Positions 32,382-45,421 of a stretch of 64,000 nt of DNA are shown here, one piece after another. The position numbers and the translations under genes were made by a program. The notes under the pieces are model-generated. The model worked only from the letters and a program-made list of their open reading frames with translations, was not told the DNA's origin and ran no database searches. Each line of letters opens with the position of its first letter. Position 1 is the first letter of the stretch. The stretch comes from Muricea muricata (taxonomy: Eukaryota > Cnidaria > Anthozoa > Malacalcyonacea > Plexauridae). The stretch lies in assembly GCA_963855995.1 (NCBI GenBank), contig OY979718.1:49057064-49121063 (forward strand), read 5' to 3'.

Positions 32382-32984
32382 GCTTGTGAAACTCTCCAAT
32401 TTTATAGATCAGTTTGCAAAGTGATTTTGAAAATACATCTTATATAAAACGAGAATATCAAAGTTAAAAGTCATGGAAATCAACAGAATTCTGTATCAGA
32501 GCATACAGACTCCTTCACGCTCATGATTTCTTTTGTGTTTTCTTTATGAATTATTATTGAGTTTCACAATTTTTTTGTCATGCCTAGTTTTTTGTTCCCT
32601 CCAAGTGCTGTATCCATTGACTGTCCTCTGTGATATGCCACACCTATTATGTAATTACTTAATCCTCCTCAATGCTTGTTAACGTAGTTTTCTTTGCTTA
32701 TCCTGAAACGAGTTTTTTAAACATTGTCAGTATCTGTATTTTCAAAGGATGTCAAGTGAAAGTTTCAGTGAGAGTTTCATTAAACAAGATGGGAGGAAAT
32801 GATATTGATCCAAGACGTGAATCACTACCCGTGTTCATCAGAAAATGTCAAGATGAAAATACCATCGCAATGTACGGTTTGTCAAAGTGTCTTACAATCA
32901 TATTTCCGCAGTTTTGTTTTCAACAATCTAAAATATTGTTTTGTAACATTATAAATTCTCTCCTTATTTTATGATGGTTGACAG

Positions 32985-33119
32985 GATATGAGAGAGCTTG
33001 TTAACCAACTGGACCGGCGTGATGTTCTTTGAATAGAGAATGCCAAGCAGATGAACCATGAACAGCATATGATGAAACTAGACCAATCGAAGCCACGACG
33101 ATCCAAGGATAGAGTTAAG
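32985..33119 (+). other. Exon-like stretch with an in-frame TGA
   Basis: Bounded by a good acceptor (TTGACAG) and donor (AAG|GTAAGTG). It reads DMRELVNQLDRRDVL, stop TGA (33030-33032), IENAKQMNHEQHMMKLDQSK and PRRSKDRVK. It would join in phase 0 to 35119-35223. A preceding open stretch near 32740-32870 (MGGNDIDPRRESLPVFIRKC) may be related but does not splice in phase. Possibly a decayed or misread gene. No family was recognised. Confidence 0.3.
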
Positions 33120-33421
33120 GTAAGTGATTATTACATTTTGCTGCTTTCAGTCCTTTGCTTCGTAAACCTATCGCAAGCTTGCCATTAAAGGGATATGGCA
33201 ATAGGCATAAAAATCTCGAACTAATGTTTCCAGCGTCAGTGGTGGAATCAAAGGCACACAAAATCCTCGGTTCTTTGATTATCTGAAATAATATAAACAG
33301 AATTCGACGTTTCAAGCGAAGGTTCTCGTCGAGAAGTGAGTAGTCACCATCATGTTTGTCTCATTTTCAAATAATTTAATTTGACTTATCGATAGGAACC
33401 TTAAATTTTTTATAACGTGCT

Positions 33422-33660
33422 TAGGTTCTGAAATATTGAAAGGCAAAGACACTAGTCATCCGCAATATTCGAGCAGGGTAAAAAAGCAATTAGCTTTCCT
33501 AAATTGCGAATGGTCAATAAAATTTAAGTAAGATTTACCTCATTGTCGGTAAGTTTTATAAAGTCTACGCTGTAGTGACGTCTTCAAATAGAGCTAATTA
33601 TAAAACAAGATGGCCGACGGTGTGTGTTTCTCTTTCAATATTTCAGAAACTAAGCAGTGT
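33422..33660. mobile_element. MITE family copy 1 (TTCTGAAATATT ends)
   Basis: Starts TTCTGAAATATTGAAAGGC and ends with the inverse-like TTCAATATTTCAGAA. The interior has GGCAAAGACACTAGTCATCC and GTGACGTC blocks shared with the copy at 48738-48955. Confidence 0.6.
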
Positions 33661-34227
33661 TGTAGTACAGTAACTACAAGTCTCATGCATTTAAGTCCGA
33701 ATCCAAGGCCTGCATTATCTAGTATAGTATTCATTCTCCAGTCAAGTATAAACTAGGCTACGTGCACACGGTGTCGTTTCTGAGCGTTTTCATTCCGAAT
33801 TATTTCAAAAAGCTCCCGACTTGTTGACATAATTTAATGAAAACAAGCATAAACTTCGTCTAAGGACAAAAACTAAAAACCTCATACAACGAGAACTCTT
33901 ATAGTTCATATTGTTTTCATTTTGACTACTGTAGAAATGTCCGGAAACTTTACCTCGTGTGCGCATGGTCTAAGTACGGTATTCCATCCTAGACACACAC
34001 ACATATCCACCAGTGACACCCTCCATACACACTGTTGACAAGGGCACAGCTATTTGAACCAATGTTCACTTTCTAAAGCGTTTTCGCCGCAGACATTCGA
34101 AAACGGAGACTGTTAAAATTCTCGAACTCATTATATTTATTAGAAAATTCCTTCAAAATTGTATTTGCTAAAAGATTAATTCATTTTATTCTTCCGGTTT
34201 GTTAAAGGTAATTAAGCATACTGGGAA

Positions 34228-34680
34228 AAAATTAACACGGGCCATATTCCAATTGCCGTAAGAAACACCGCACAAAAAAGAAAGTTTTCCCCTACATACA
34301 TCAGAATATATTCTAAACAAATGAATCGCTGTTAATCAAACCTGGAACTAATTGGACCAATGCTGGGCATGATTTAAACGGCTTTACACGATTGCACTAC
34401 GATTTCATGTTTACCAATGAATGGTGAATGAGACGGATCACACTAGCATATTCAGCATGTTAATTTTGAAATTGGGTATTTTTGTATTCAATGGGGTTTA
34501 ACTCATTATTGCACGCATGTGTGACCCAATTCTTCACACACCATTAAGCAACCTACCATAGGTCCAAGTACTGTAGTTCTAGGTTTGATTAACAGCGATT
34601 CATTTGTTTAGAACTTATTCTGATGTATTTAGAGGGGAACTTTCTTTTTGTGCGGTGTTTATATTGCCATATCCCTTTAA
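34228..34680. mobile_element. Inverted-repeat element, ~100-bp arms
   Basis: AACACCGCACAAAAAAGAAAG and ATGAATCGCTGTTAATCAAAC in the left arm are mirrored on the right (to about 34668), with TTAA near both outer edges. Its outer end TTAAAGGGATATGGCAATA also occurs alone at about 33187. Non-coding. Confidence 0.6.
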
Positions 34681-35118
34681 AAATTATCTCTCTTGCACAT
34701 TTTTACGTCGCTTATTTCCTAAATATTTTGTGAATAATTTGAGCTACCCGCCATCAATGAACTCATTGATTAAAGTTGGTTTTGGTGACGTCACAACCAG
34801 AGCTAGCCAAGTAAAACTACTATTGAACAACAATGAGTAAATTTCGATTTCGTAAAATATCACACTACCTTCATCTTAAAGCAAAAATCACGGCCTGTAA
34901 GCAAACTTTATTTGGAAATGATATTGGCTATTGAATCATAGCGAAAAGTTAACAAGAATACTTCAGGAAATTGCTACCGTGAAATTTTGTTTCATCTCGT
35001 TTGGTGTAAAAATCTGTAACATTTAGAACTTCGTGTTTCTTTTTTGCAATAAAGTGGTTTACAACTTAATTGTATAATAAACTAACGGATACGATTCTTT
35101 AATTTCGGACAGTGATAG

Positions 35119-35223
35119 GGTGTGAAAAAACGCAAGAGAAATAGACCAGAATACAAGATGCTGGATGAGATGGACCCACAAATCAACAACAATCCGCAAG
35201 ACAGAGAAGACACGACATTGTAA
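35119..35223 (+). other. Exon-like stretch, possible terminal exon
   Basis: After an acceptor (GTGATAG) it reads GVKKRKRNRPEYKMLDEMDP, QINNNPQDREDTTL and TAA. AATAAA is at about 35381. It joins in phase to 32985-33119 across a 2-kb intron. No family was recognised and the upstream partner carries a stop. Confidence 0.3.
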
Positions 35224-38200
35224 TACAAAGTAATGGTAATTTACAAGTTAGTGGAAACAAGATATTAATTATTTAGAAATCAAAGAGGATTCAAGTAAAT
35301 TTTATTGTTTCTCGTCGAACAAAATCATTGTTTCTCGTTGTGAAAAAAGCAAGAAATTTAAGATTAAATTAACACTGAAAAAATAAACAACATTTGTAAA
35401 AAAAAATGACATTTGGATTGTGATTATTTCTAAAAGCAAAAAGAAATAATGCATGTCACTTCACTTGATATGTAAGATTGAACACAAAAATCTGTTTCAA
35501 CTTTCAAAAAATAATACTATATGTTGGTTTAATGATACTAAGTTGGATTGGGTTGGTTTATTATTATTTGTATTCTATTATCATCAATAACATATAGTTT
35601 TAAAATAACTATGTATATTAACTAAACGAGGTAATAAGACTCAACTTCTGATTTCAGGGGAATATACTGTTTCTGTATTTTTTTATTAATTTGATTTGTG
35701 CGTACATTAAAACAGTAGGATTTATTATTTTTTTGCCTATTTTTAATTCCCAAGGGAATAGAGCAAGCTTTGTTTTCATGGTGATATGTCGATTCATGGT
35801 AGAGACGTGACTGCATAATGGAATCCTCTTTGATAATAAATATAATAAGTATCTTGGTTCCTTGGAGATTGTTTTGGCAAGCATAAACAATGGGAACAAT
35901 AAATCCATTGTTTGTGTGCACAAGAGCAAATTACGGAAGTGGTTTGAGAGCAGCTGCGACGTACCATGCAAATGAAGGCGTTTCGGTTAAATAAGTATGA
36001 GAATAGCGGTAAAGCTTTAAAATGTTCCGATCATTAATTTGAACTATACATACAGTAACTGTACCAGCTATAGGGAGATTAAATTGCATGCTAACTACGG
36101 TGAAGGATTTAAATCTCTAAGCTAGGAAAAAGATTTAAGCTCTTTGCATCCTCATGCTTATTTGACCCAGCCTTAGACTTTGGTGAGTATCAGATTATAT
36201 TTACTTCGGATCAGTTCAACGTAACGAAAAGCCCATACCCTTTCAGCTAAGGTTTTACGTTTGAAAACTCAATCAAATACTCAGTCTAAGTGGGTTTAAG
36301 TAGCTAGAGATAACGTAATTTATCTTTTTATTTTGCTTTTTTGTTTATAACGTAATTTATTAACTAAATGTATGGACTGCGAGGGTGTGAGCCGTGTGTA
36401 AGTTGCATGGGGTTAGGCTTGTTAAAGGAATTTAAAATTTTTGTAAGTATGCTTGAAAACCAAAATCTACCATCACTTCTAACAAACAGTTTGGAGTAAG
36501 TTCTCAACATCAACTAAATTAGACTTGTATTATTATTCAAACTAGTATTGTGTACAGTGGTAAGATATTAGGGGCAAAAATTCTTTGCAAAGTAATTTTA
36601 AGTACAAAGTCAGCTCACCTTTTTCAAAATTCGAGCTTTGGTGTTTTTATATTCGACGTTTTGGCCTAAAACATCAAGCAGGCGTACTTTACTAAAATTT
36701 TAATTCCTTTAATTTTCGGATTTGGGTGGTAGTTGGGGTGGTGGTGGTGCATGTGGGTTTATCAGTTGCGAGTGACTGTGCGATGGTGAGAAAAGTGAAG
36801 GTAACGAATGGAATGCAGGAGCTTAGGACCGAGGAAGACAGCTTAGAACTGAGGCAGGTAGGCAGTTGGTAGGATCAGAGGGGGGCACTTGCCATTTTGG
36901 CTTTGGGAACCAAATTTGCATGCTAAGTATTTTGAAGTCACTAACGGTTAGTTGTTTTAATTTGTTAGGTATGCGCGGCTGCTCTCTAGGGAAGATCAAC
37001 TTAGCAATTTGTATTAGCATTTGCAAGATTGGTCTTCTCTTTGCCTCGCTACCCCGGCTATCTCTCTGAGTGCTACTTCCACCGTAAATAAGTAGAGGAA
37101 CTTGTACTATATGTATAGGTACTTCTACTTAAATGGAAGTAGCACTTGGAGAGCTGGCCAGGGTAGAGGGGATTTTTTTTATTCAATTTTTCAATTCCCA
37201 TGGGAATTGAATTTTTAATTAAAAAGGGTCACATGTAAATTTTGTAAACAATTTATTGAAAAGGATTTGTAAAAAAAAACAATTTGAATAACAATAAAAA
37301 CAACCACAAACTGGTACGTATTTAAAAAACAATAGAAGAAAACAGAGCATGGCAAAAAAAAGGGAATTTGCATTGCATTTAACACAAGTGAAAAGGCAAT
37401 GTTAAATGGAAATTGTCCTTTCAAGATAAATGCTTATACTCCAAGATATATTACTTACAAAACAACTAGTAATGGTCATTTTGCGAGTTTGACAGAGAAA
37501 TGCAAAACGTAGCACCAAGTTGTTTCATAATAATACTAAGAAATATATGGCTCAAAGATTTAAAGAACTAAATAAAAATGCTATTTGTTTTGGATAAAAA
37601 TAAGAAGAGCAGTTTGTTTTTCTCCTTTATACAAATGGTCTTTTTTCATAAAATTGATGGTAGTTTTAACTAAAGTATTGAAAGCAATGGACTTGTTGCA
37701 ATACAAGAATACATATATACAAAGTCTTTTGAGCTAAGTTAGAAATGGCCTGAAATAACCTCAAAATTGCCTCAACATTTTGCCATTGTATTCTTTGGAG
37801 AGCTTTAGAAAACTTATTGAAAAAATGTATACTGATAATCCTACGAAAAGCATCCCGGTTTTTGTCCAGTCACAAAAGTGTTTTGAAAACAAATCATTTC
37901 CATCTTATAAGCCATATATCTACGTTACTTTTTTAACCTGACAAGACGTAATGCCTCGAATGTTTCTTCATGTTTTTTTTTAATATTTTCTTTACATTTT
38001 AAAGTCTATGTATTTTCCAACACAATTTCAACATACTAGTTTTGCTTAGAAAAATTTTCTTTTACACGTTTAACATAAAGAACCGTTTCAGCAGAAAGGA
38101 AAGTTTTACAATATTAATGTCAAAATTCTGATTTGTCAACAACTCAGACATTTCATTTTGAAAAAGCTTTGGCAAATTTACTCAATTGATTAATATACTA

Positions 38201-39613
38201 TGCAGTATGCAACACCAAAGCTATCAATTTTAACTCAATTCTTAGAATTTCCTTTCAATTCTTTAAGTTTTACAAACTAGAGTCAACATCACGAAGTTTA
38301 GTAGCAACACAGTTTAGACGGAGCATTTCAAATTTTGTTGATGTTCTTGTCAGGTTAAAAAGCTGATCTCTTTGAAGTATGAACTTATCTTTACTTACCT
38401 GTTGAATTAAAAAGAGCTTGTTCAAAAGCCATATAAACCTGTTTTCTTATATTATTATCACAATCACAAAGTGGGACTACTTGAATATGCATTTGAACTG
38501 AAGCCAAGAAAATGAAAGATACAAAGGTCACAAAGTTAATTTCAATTGCCAAACAAGAATGAACCAGCCAAAAAAGAATGAAAAACGGGCAAAAGAACAT
38601 CTTGTAATTGTTTCATTTAATCAGATTCAGTAACAACTAATTTTTCAAGCCTAAAATATTGATAAAAATCTGAAGAGAATTGCCAATTGAAAAAATATTT
38701 TTGCATGCCACAGCAAGAACAAACTTCACTGAGATTCTGTTATAAACTTCAGTTTCAGCACAGCTATCATCAAAATGTTGAACAAACTACTTTATTGATT
38801 GTTTATGTCCAAATGTTTTATTGAGCATAAATTTCAGAAATGCTGCATGCATGTTATACAACATATACTCACACTGGACAATCCATAAATTTTTGAGGGT
38901 TTTTCTTGTAGTTTCATTAAGAATAATCTTGTTATCTGTTGTGGCTGGGGTTCTGTTTATATTATATTTTACTAAAAATTGCTTCAGTCATTTGCATTCA
39001 AACCAGTTCCACTTTGCAATGCAGCAAGGCTTAGTCTATGAATTTTATTGCTGGATTATTTGACCATAATTGTTTGTTCTAAAGTTGAATACATTAACTA
39101 TTGAAAATCACAAAGACTGAAAAGTTAAAGATTAAAATGCATAATAACAGTTAAATTTTCACTTTCTGTGGCACAATGGACAATTTGATTCCCTGTGGAC
39201 AAACATTTGAATTAGGAATATTCATTAGCACAGCTGCAAAGAGCATCCTAAGTTTAGTAAAATTGTAAAGTTTGGTTGCAAAATATTGTAAAATGTGGAA
39301 AATATAGTCCTCTGAAGTTTTGAATTCTGTATACTCTTGTATTATGCAGTTAAAAGTGTACTCAGAACTCGAAACGTGACTACACTTTTCCACTCAATAC
39401 AATAGTATATAAAATTTGCAAACTTCACTGGACGATATTTTCCACATTTTACAATTTTTTGCAACCAAACTTTACCATTATATTTTACTAAATTTAGAAT
39501 GCTCTTTTCAGCTGTGCTAATGAATATAGATATTTGTCTAAAAGGGGAATGGTCCATTGCTTAAAGCTGCTGTGTGTAATCTCTTAGTTTGTGTGGGTTT
39601 TGAGATACTCTAA
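35224..39613. other. 4.4-kb interval with no assignable gene
   Basis: AT-rich. A short inverted pair (AGTGCTACTTCC / GGAAGTAGCACT) lies at about 37067-37147. A G-rich stretch at about 36720-36860 is also present. Short frames on both strands have no recognisable domains. Confidence 0.4.
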
Positions 39614-39857
39614 CTCTGACACAGGACGAAAAAACGAATTTGCATCAAATTTGCCTTGTGCAAATATGTTGCAAATATGAAATTTGCAAAGCTTTGCAAC
39701 CAGTGCAAAGGTGGCAATCACCGAATTTGCACAAAAACGGGCAAATTCGGCGATTGCCACCTTTGCACTGGTTGCAAAGCTTTGCAAATTTCATATTTGC
39801 AACATATTTGCACAAGGCAAATTTGATGCAAATTCGTTTTTTCGTCCAGTGTGAGAG
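39614..39857. mobile_element. 244-bp palindromic MITE
   Basis: Arms of about 105 bp are nearly perfect inverses (ACGAATTTGCATCAAATTTG; CCAGTGCAAAGGTGGCAATC), around a ~10-base spacer. A diverged piece of the same family lies at about 55277-55330. Confidence 0.8.
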
Positions 39858-42286
39858 GCTAACAGAGGATAAACACAATACGTAAGACTAAAATAGTTTA
39901 GTTTTTGAAGCAGCAAGTGCTTGCAAAATCATCTGCCTGACATGCACAGGCAACTAAAAATTTGTGTTGGATAACTTAAATCTCCTGACTAATCAACCAC
40001 ATTTTGTGTTTTGATTTCTGATCACATACTGGTTTTGTTGTTGTGTTTTATTAGTCAATTCACATATTATATAATATCAATATAAATTTGCCTATTAAAT
40101 ATGGGCATAAGTGAGAACCCTTTTTCAAAATTTTGTAACACCTGAGGTTTTCTATTTTTCTAACAGGTAATGGGAATTCACGTTAAGTCCCAGAATAGAT
40201 GCTAACAAGGTTTTTACAATTGTAAAAGATCACTAACAAGCAGCCATAGTCAATTTGTTTTTTTTTTGTGGCAAATGCATTAGCTAGACTAAGACTAGAA
40301 TTCATGAACTTTGGGTTCTCAAGGAATTGATCCACTAACACGTCACTGCCATTCATGAGTAAAGTCAATCATGGTGTTAGTGCCAAAACAAGGAAGGAGG
40401 ATTATTTCATTATACAGGTTAAGCAATGGACAAGTTTAAAGCAGTACATAAATTGAGGATGATTAAAATTTCTTCTGTCAAGAAATTGATTTTAACAGCA
40501 CTGGAGCTTGCATAACCATCTTTGTGATTTTTAAATGAATGTTTCAAACTTTTAAACAAACATTGAAAGTGAATTTTAGCACAAGAAGTTTGAGACCTTT
40601 CTCCATACTTTCCATTCACGACAATGGTTATTTTTTGGTGATCACAGGCATGTCAGTTAGGAATTCAAATGAAGCTTTCTCAAAACTTGCAACAAATGTC
40701 TAGGAAAATAAAAGAAAATTGAATGTTTACGATGCTTCTCAACCATGTTTAGAGATTAATTATCCATCTAGATCGAAAGAAGAAAAATCATATTTTAACT
40801 TTTTATGGTCTGTCAGTTACTGAGAGTTGGGGCATTTTGTTGATCTACAAACAAATTTCAGAGAATTCTTTAATTGACCTATGACACAGTATGAATAAAT
40901 GAAATTGTAAACAAAATACAAAAGGTAATTAAGCAAGTGGTTGTGTATATTAAATAATATGTCACATAAACATATCAAAAAACATCCATAACCCCAAACA
41001 CTCTTAATAAGGCAAGGGGTTATATGCTCCTTGATAATAAACCTTACACTCTCTTTCAACTAGGGCTGTAGTGGCCTTGCCTTCCTTCTGCTTATATAAA
41101 CACAAGGAATTTTCACACTAGTTGGGTTAGTAGCCATTAACAAATGGGTTCCATCCTTCAACCATGTCCTGTACTGCAACTGCACCCCCCCCCCCCCCAA
41201 ATCAATCACAGACCATTTCAACAGATCTTTTGAACAAAGTCTGTTCCCTTCCCATATAATATTGCCTCCATCACAGAACAAGTCTTCAATTGACTAATGA
41301 AATCTATTTGTCAAAAGCCATATTTTGTAGTTATGCTAGGCTACTAAACCCTCCTGAACACTATCGAAGGGCATTTTTGTGAGCCATGATTGGCTAATAT
41401 TTTTCGTAGGAAATGCTTGATTTTGGTGCTATAAAATGTGATCTGCTCTACAACCAAGACAAATTATTCTTAATGAAGATGTGGATAGTTATATAATATA
41501 CTTGGTCAGCTTATAATTCTAGCCTAAACTCTAAACCAAACCCTAACACTTACAGTACCCGAACTCTTTGTGACCAGATATGGTGGCTATCAATAACTGT
41601 ACTGAGAATGTTCCATGAAATTAGAATAATAGATTTTGATTCTGGCAAACTGAGACTCTTTAAGATGCCACTACACTATTCAACTTGTCTAACAACTTGG
41701 AATTTTGTTGAGACACAAGTCGCTAGACACATGCCTCACAATCATGCAACTTAATGCCGACATAACCTCTTTATTTAAAAACAGATCCCAGCATCTGCTG
41801 AGATTGCAAGACAAGTTGCAAGAAACATTACATAGTCTGTGTAACATCTCTGATCATACAACTTCAATTCTTAAAATAAAGTTGTGGCAAGACAAGTTGC
41901 ATAGTGTTACAGCGGCTCTAGGAGGCTGTCAGTTGGTTGTTCTCACTGACTGAAACGTTAATCTTGAAATAACATTTTCTCCCTTTATAACCCATGAATG
42001 TTAAGATGGGCAGTAAAACTGCTCGAAAACTTGCTAAAATAAATGTAAAAAACCTCTTCAAAAATCCTGTTTTTTTAAAACTAAATTAAACCACAGTATA
42101 GGGAATAGACAGTAGAGCCCCTCAATTGAAGTTTGTGTGTCCCATGCATATCGAATTACACATCTCATTACCCATTACGCCAGCCAGTCAATTGCACTTT
42201 CTGGCCATTAAGAATGCTAAACTGGCTGGTGGCAGCCAGTAAACTGCATTATGATAGGGCACCATGTTGCACTCCTGAGTGGCCCT
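39858..42286. other. Interval with no assignable gene
   Basis: AT-rich sequence with a poly-C tract at about 41186-41197. Short frames show no domains. Confidence 0.4.
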
Positions 42287-44032
42287 ACTGTCCATTCCAT
42301 AGATGCAGTAGGCCCTAGATGGCTAGATAGCCAACACATACCTAGCACACATGTCACATGTGTGATAAATCCAAGATGGCATCGTCAACCGGGCAAAAAA
42401 CTAGGGATTTCCATTACAAGAAGCAGGTTTTTGGACATTTTAGACGGTTTGACTGCTGCTGTTCAACTGGACTTTTTGTTAAAATAGATCACTATTGCAG
42501 AGGTTTTGAATGTAAAATGAGTAGGGTGGGCTTGATTCTTATAAAATTATTGTCCGATAAAGATTTGAAGAAGTGGACGTTTTGACCGGTTTCATAAATT
42601 ATCATAAATCATAAATTTCATAATTAATCTACTTCTAACACTTTGAATCACAGTCGATCGTATATATATTTAGGAACACATGTTTATTATGGATGTGTTA
42701 GATCTGAACTGGAGAGCAGTTGCCAATGTGAATGTTATTTAGATTTTTGCCTGGTATTAAATGTTAAATTAAAAATCTGCACAAAATTTGTCCTTCAGTA
42801 CATGTCACTACAAGTTTTCCAGGACGCATCATGATTGACTTTTAAGATAAGCCCAATAATGGGCATGCAGCAGTTCTGTTGTGTGCTTGTCATATTTATT
42901 ACAAATAAAAATTGATACCTAGCTAAAGTTAATTTTACAAGTTGTACTTAAGCATCTTTGTGACAGTCCTAAAGCATACCTGATTTTATAATATATTGTC
43001 TTGCCAAAACTGTATTTACATTCCCACACATTTACCAGCATTTATATAAATAATGTCTTTTTAACAAGCCTGCAGGAACTTTATAAAACCACAGTATTTC
43101 ACAAGTTGTTTTCATCATTGCAACACATTTGTCACAGGCACAACTGGTTGACAAATTGCAATATTGTAATTAATTTTGAGTAAAATCATAATCACTTTGG
43201 CAAAACTGGCAATTTGTATTTTCAACTTTACTTAGCTATCCATCTATTTTCTAAATTTTGATGACACAGAACCTAATTTTGATGGAGTTATATTCTTGTC
43301 TTGTACACCTATAATAATATTATGAGTCTCTAAAACTAAGCTTACCTGCTCAGCAGATATAAACTATCATAAATGAAAAGCAACCCATTAAAACATCTAC
43401 TTATTTCATCTGTTGTTATATCTGCATTACTTTGTCAGCAGATTTCCCACAATCAGCAATTTTACACTTTTGATACTGTGGTCTTTACTCCAGTAATTGC
43501 AACATACATATGCCATAAAACACATTTATACTAGCCAGCATACGTACCTGATGACTATGAATAACTTAACTCACAATATTTTTTAAAAAACTTGGCACCC
43601 GCTTTCCAGTTCACATCTAAAACATCCATAATAACACCATTTCCAAAATATATGTGATCGATCATGATTCAAAGTGTTCAAAGTGCAATAATCCATGCAA
43701 ACTTATGAAACCGGTCAAAACGTCCACTCCTTGAAATCTTTATCTAATGATAATTTTGCAAGAATCAAGCCCACTCTTCTCATTTTACGTTCAAAACCTC
43801 CATAATATTGATCTATTTTATATAATAGTGATCAAAAAGTCTAGTTGAACGGCATTCTCAGCACTTAAACCGTCAAAAATGTCCAAAAAAAACTTGCTTT
43901 TAGTAATAGAACTCTAAGAATTTTTTTTGCCAGTTGAAGACACCATCTTGGATTTATCATACATGTAACACCTGCGCTTGGTATTTGTTAGCTATCTAGG
44001 GTCTACTATATCTATGGCCCATTCCCAATACT
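42287..44032. mobile_element. 1.75-kb element with ~430-bp inverted arms
   Basis: The left arm (about 42287-42728) and right arm (about 43590-44032) are about 80% complementary over nearly their whole length. Anchors include GATAAATCCAAGATGG, GACCGGTTTCATAA and TATTATGGATGTGTTAGAT. The 860-bp interior has no recognisable frame. Arm divergence implies an older insertion than the other fold-backs. Confidence 0.65.
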
Positions 44033-44555
44033 GTGATAAAACTAAAATATAATTTTGTAAAAGCACCGCTTAAATTTATTATCACAAAGCTTACAAGCTT
44101 ATGGATCGAAAGCTTTGCAATAAAAAATTTATGTGGTGTCTCAAAAAATTATATTTTAACTTGATATTCACCTTGCAAATGTACAAGGAACTTAAGATTA
44201 AACTACATATATAAGTTGAAGGTCATTTCTGAAGATCGAAATCTATAGAACTGTCTGAGACTATGTATTTGCAGCGCATTTCGCGGCATTATTATCAGTA
44301 AACTATAAATTTCAACCAAAACCTGTAGCCTTTATTTTGAAAAGCGATCATTCATTCTTGCAAGCATGGATGGCACAAACTTTATACTCAAATATTGTAA
44401 TTAATTCCCACCCGACTTTACAAAAATCTATTTCTATGAGCACGCTAAGAACTTCGGTAGAAGTACTAACAAAAAATAAACCATATTACCTTAAAGCAAA
44501 TCTAGGATTGATGAAAATTCGAAGTGAACTTTTGTCACCAACTCAGCGTTCTCAA

Positions 44556-45047
44556 CAGGGTTGGTAGGTCCTGCGCATGCTTGGAGCCAAATAGCTATGC
44601 AAAAAGAGGCCAAAATCTACCAAAAGAGGCCAAACTACAATTTTTCAAACGTGGCCAAATAAATGCTAAAAAGCCCAATTTTATCGCAAACTCATTCCTA
44701 ATAGTTTTGGGTGTTGACACTGTTCAGCTTTTCTTTTACAACCAGTGCGATGTCTAGTGTACTGCGTAGCACAACTAATCTATTCCATGAATGCTAAATA
44801 ATCCTCTATACTAAAAGTCCTCATGAATACTAAATGCCTTTAATATCACAATTAGTATACCTACATTATTATGACAATTAAACATATATAATCAAACTAA
44901 GATCGAAACATTTTCCAAGCATTACTTTGAAATAGAAAGAGGCCAAAAAGTAACCAAAAGGCCAAACTTTTTTTTTGAGGCCAAGCAAGAAAAAAAGAAG
45001 CCAAAATTGAGTTATTTGGCCTCTAATAGGCCAAACTACCAACCCTG
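44556..45047. mobile_element. hAT-type MITE (CAGGGTTGGTAG ends) with perfect 8-bp duplication
   Basis: It begins CAGGGTTGGTAG and ends CTACCAACCCTG, flanked exactly by GTTCTCAA on both sides (44548-44555 and 45048-45055). The interior has repeated AGGCCAAA words and no transposase. Same terminus family as 13690-13833. Confidence 0.88.
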
Positions 45048-45174
45048 GTTCTCAATTCGAAAATTTAAAAAAAGTTCGGAAAATGTTTGACCAGCGTCGG
45101 AAACCGAAGAATACCGAAATATACGACGTTGTATCGACATATTCCGAGCAAGTTTTGGCACACAGCAGCAGTCA

Positions 45175-45421
45175 CAGGGACCGCGGAGCGGTTTTTTATT
45201 GGTGGGGCTAATCGAGCACCGAAGGTGCGAGATATCTAGAGGGGAAACTTTTGAAATCAAGAGTCCTGAGATGCCTGGAAACATTTCTAATTTCAACAAT
45301 CATCATGAAGTGGCATATAGTTTTTGCCTCGATTCTTATATTTTTAATGCAAACATATGTATTGAACAAAAATTATTGGTGGGGCTTTAGCCCAGCCAGC
45401 CACCCCATTCCGCGGTCCCTG
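45175..45421. mobile_element. MITE with CAGGGACCGCGGA ends
   Basis: The ends CAGGGACCGCGGA and TCCGCGGTCCCTG are inverses. AGTCA occurs immediately outside both ends (5 bp). The interior holds GGTGGGGCT/AGCCCAGCC near the ends. The superfamily is uncertain because of the short duplication. Confidence 0.7.
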
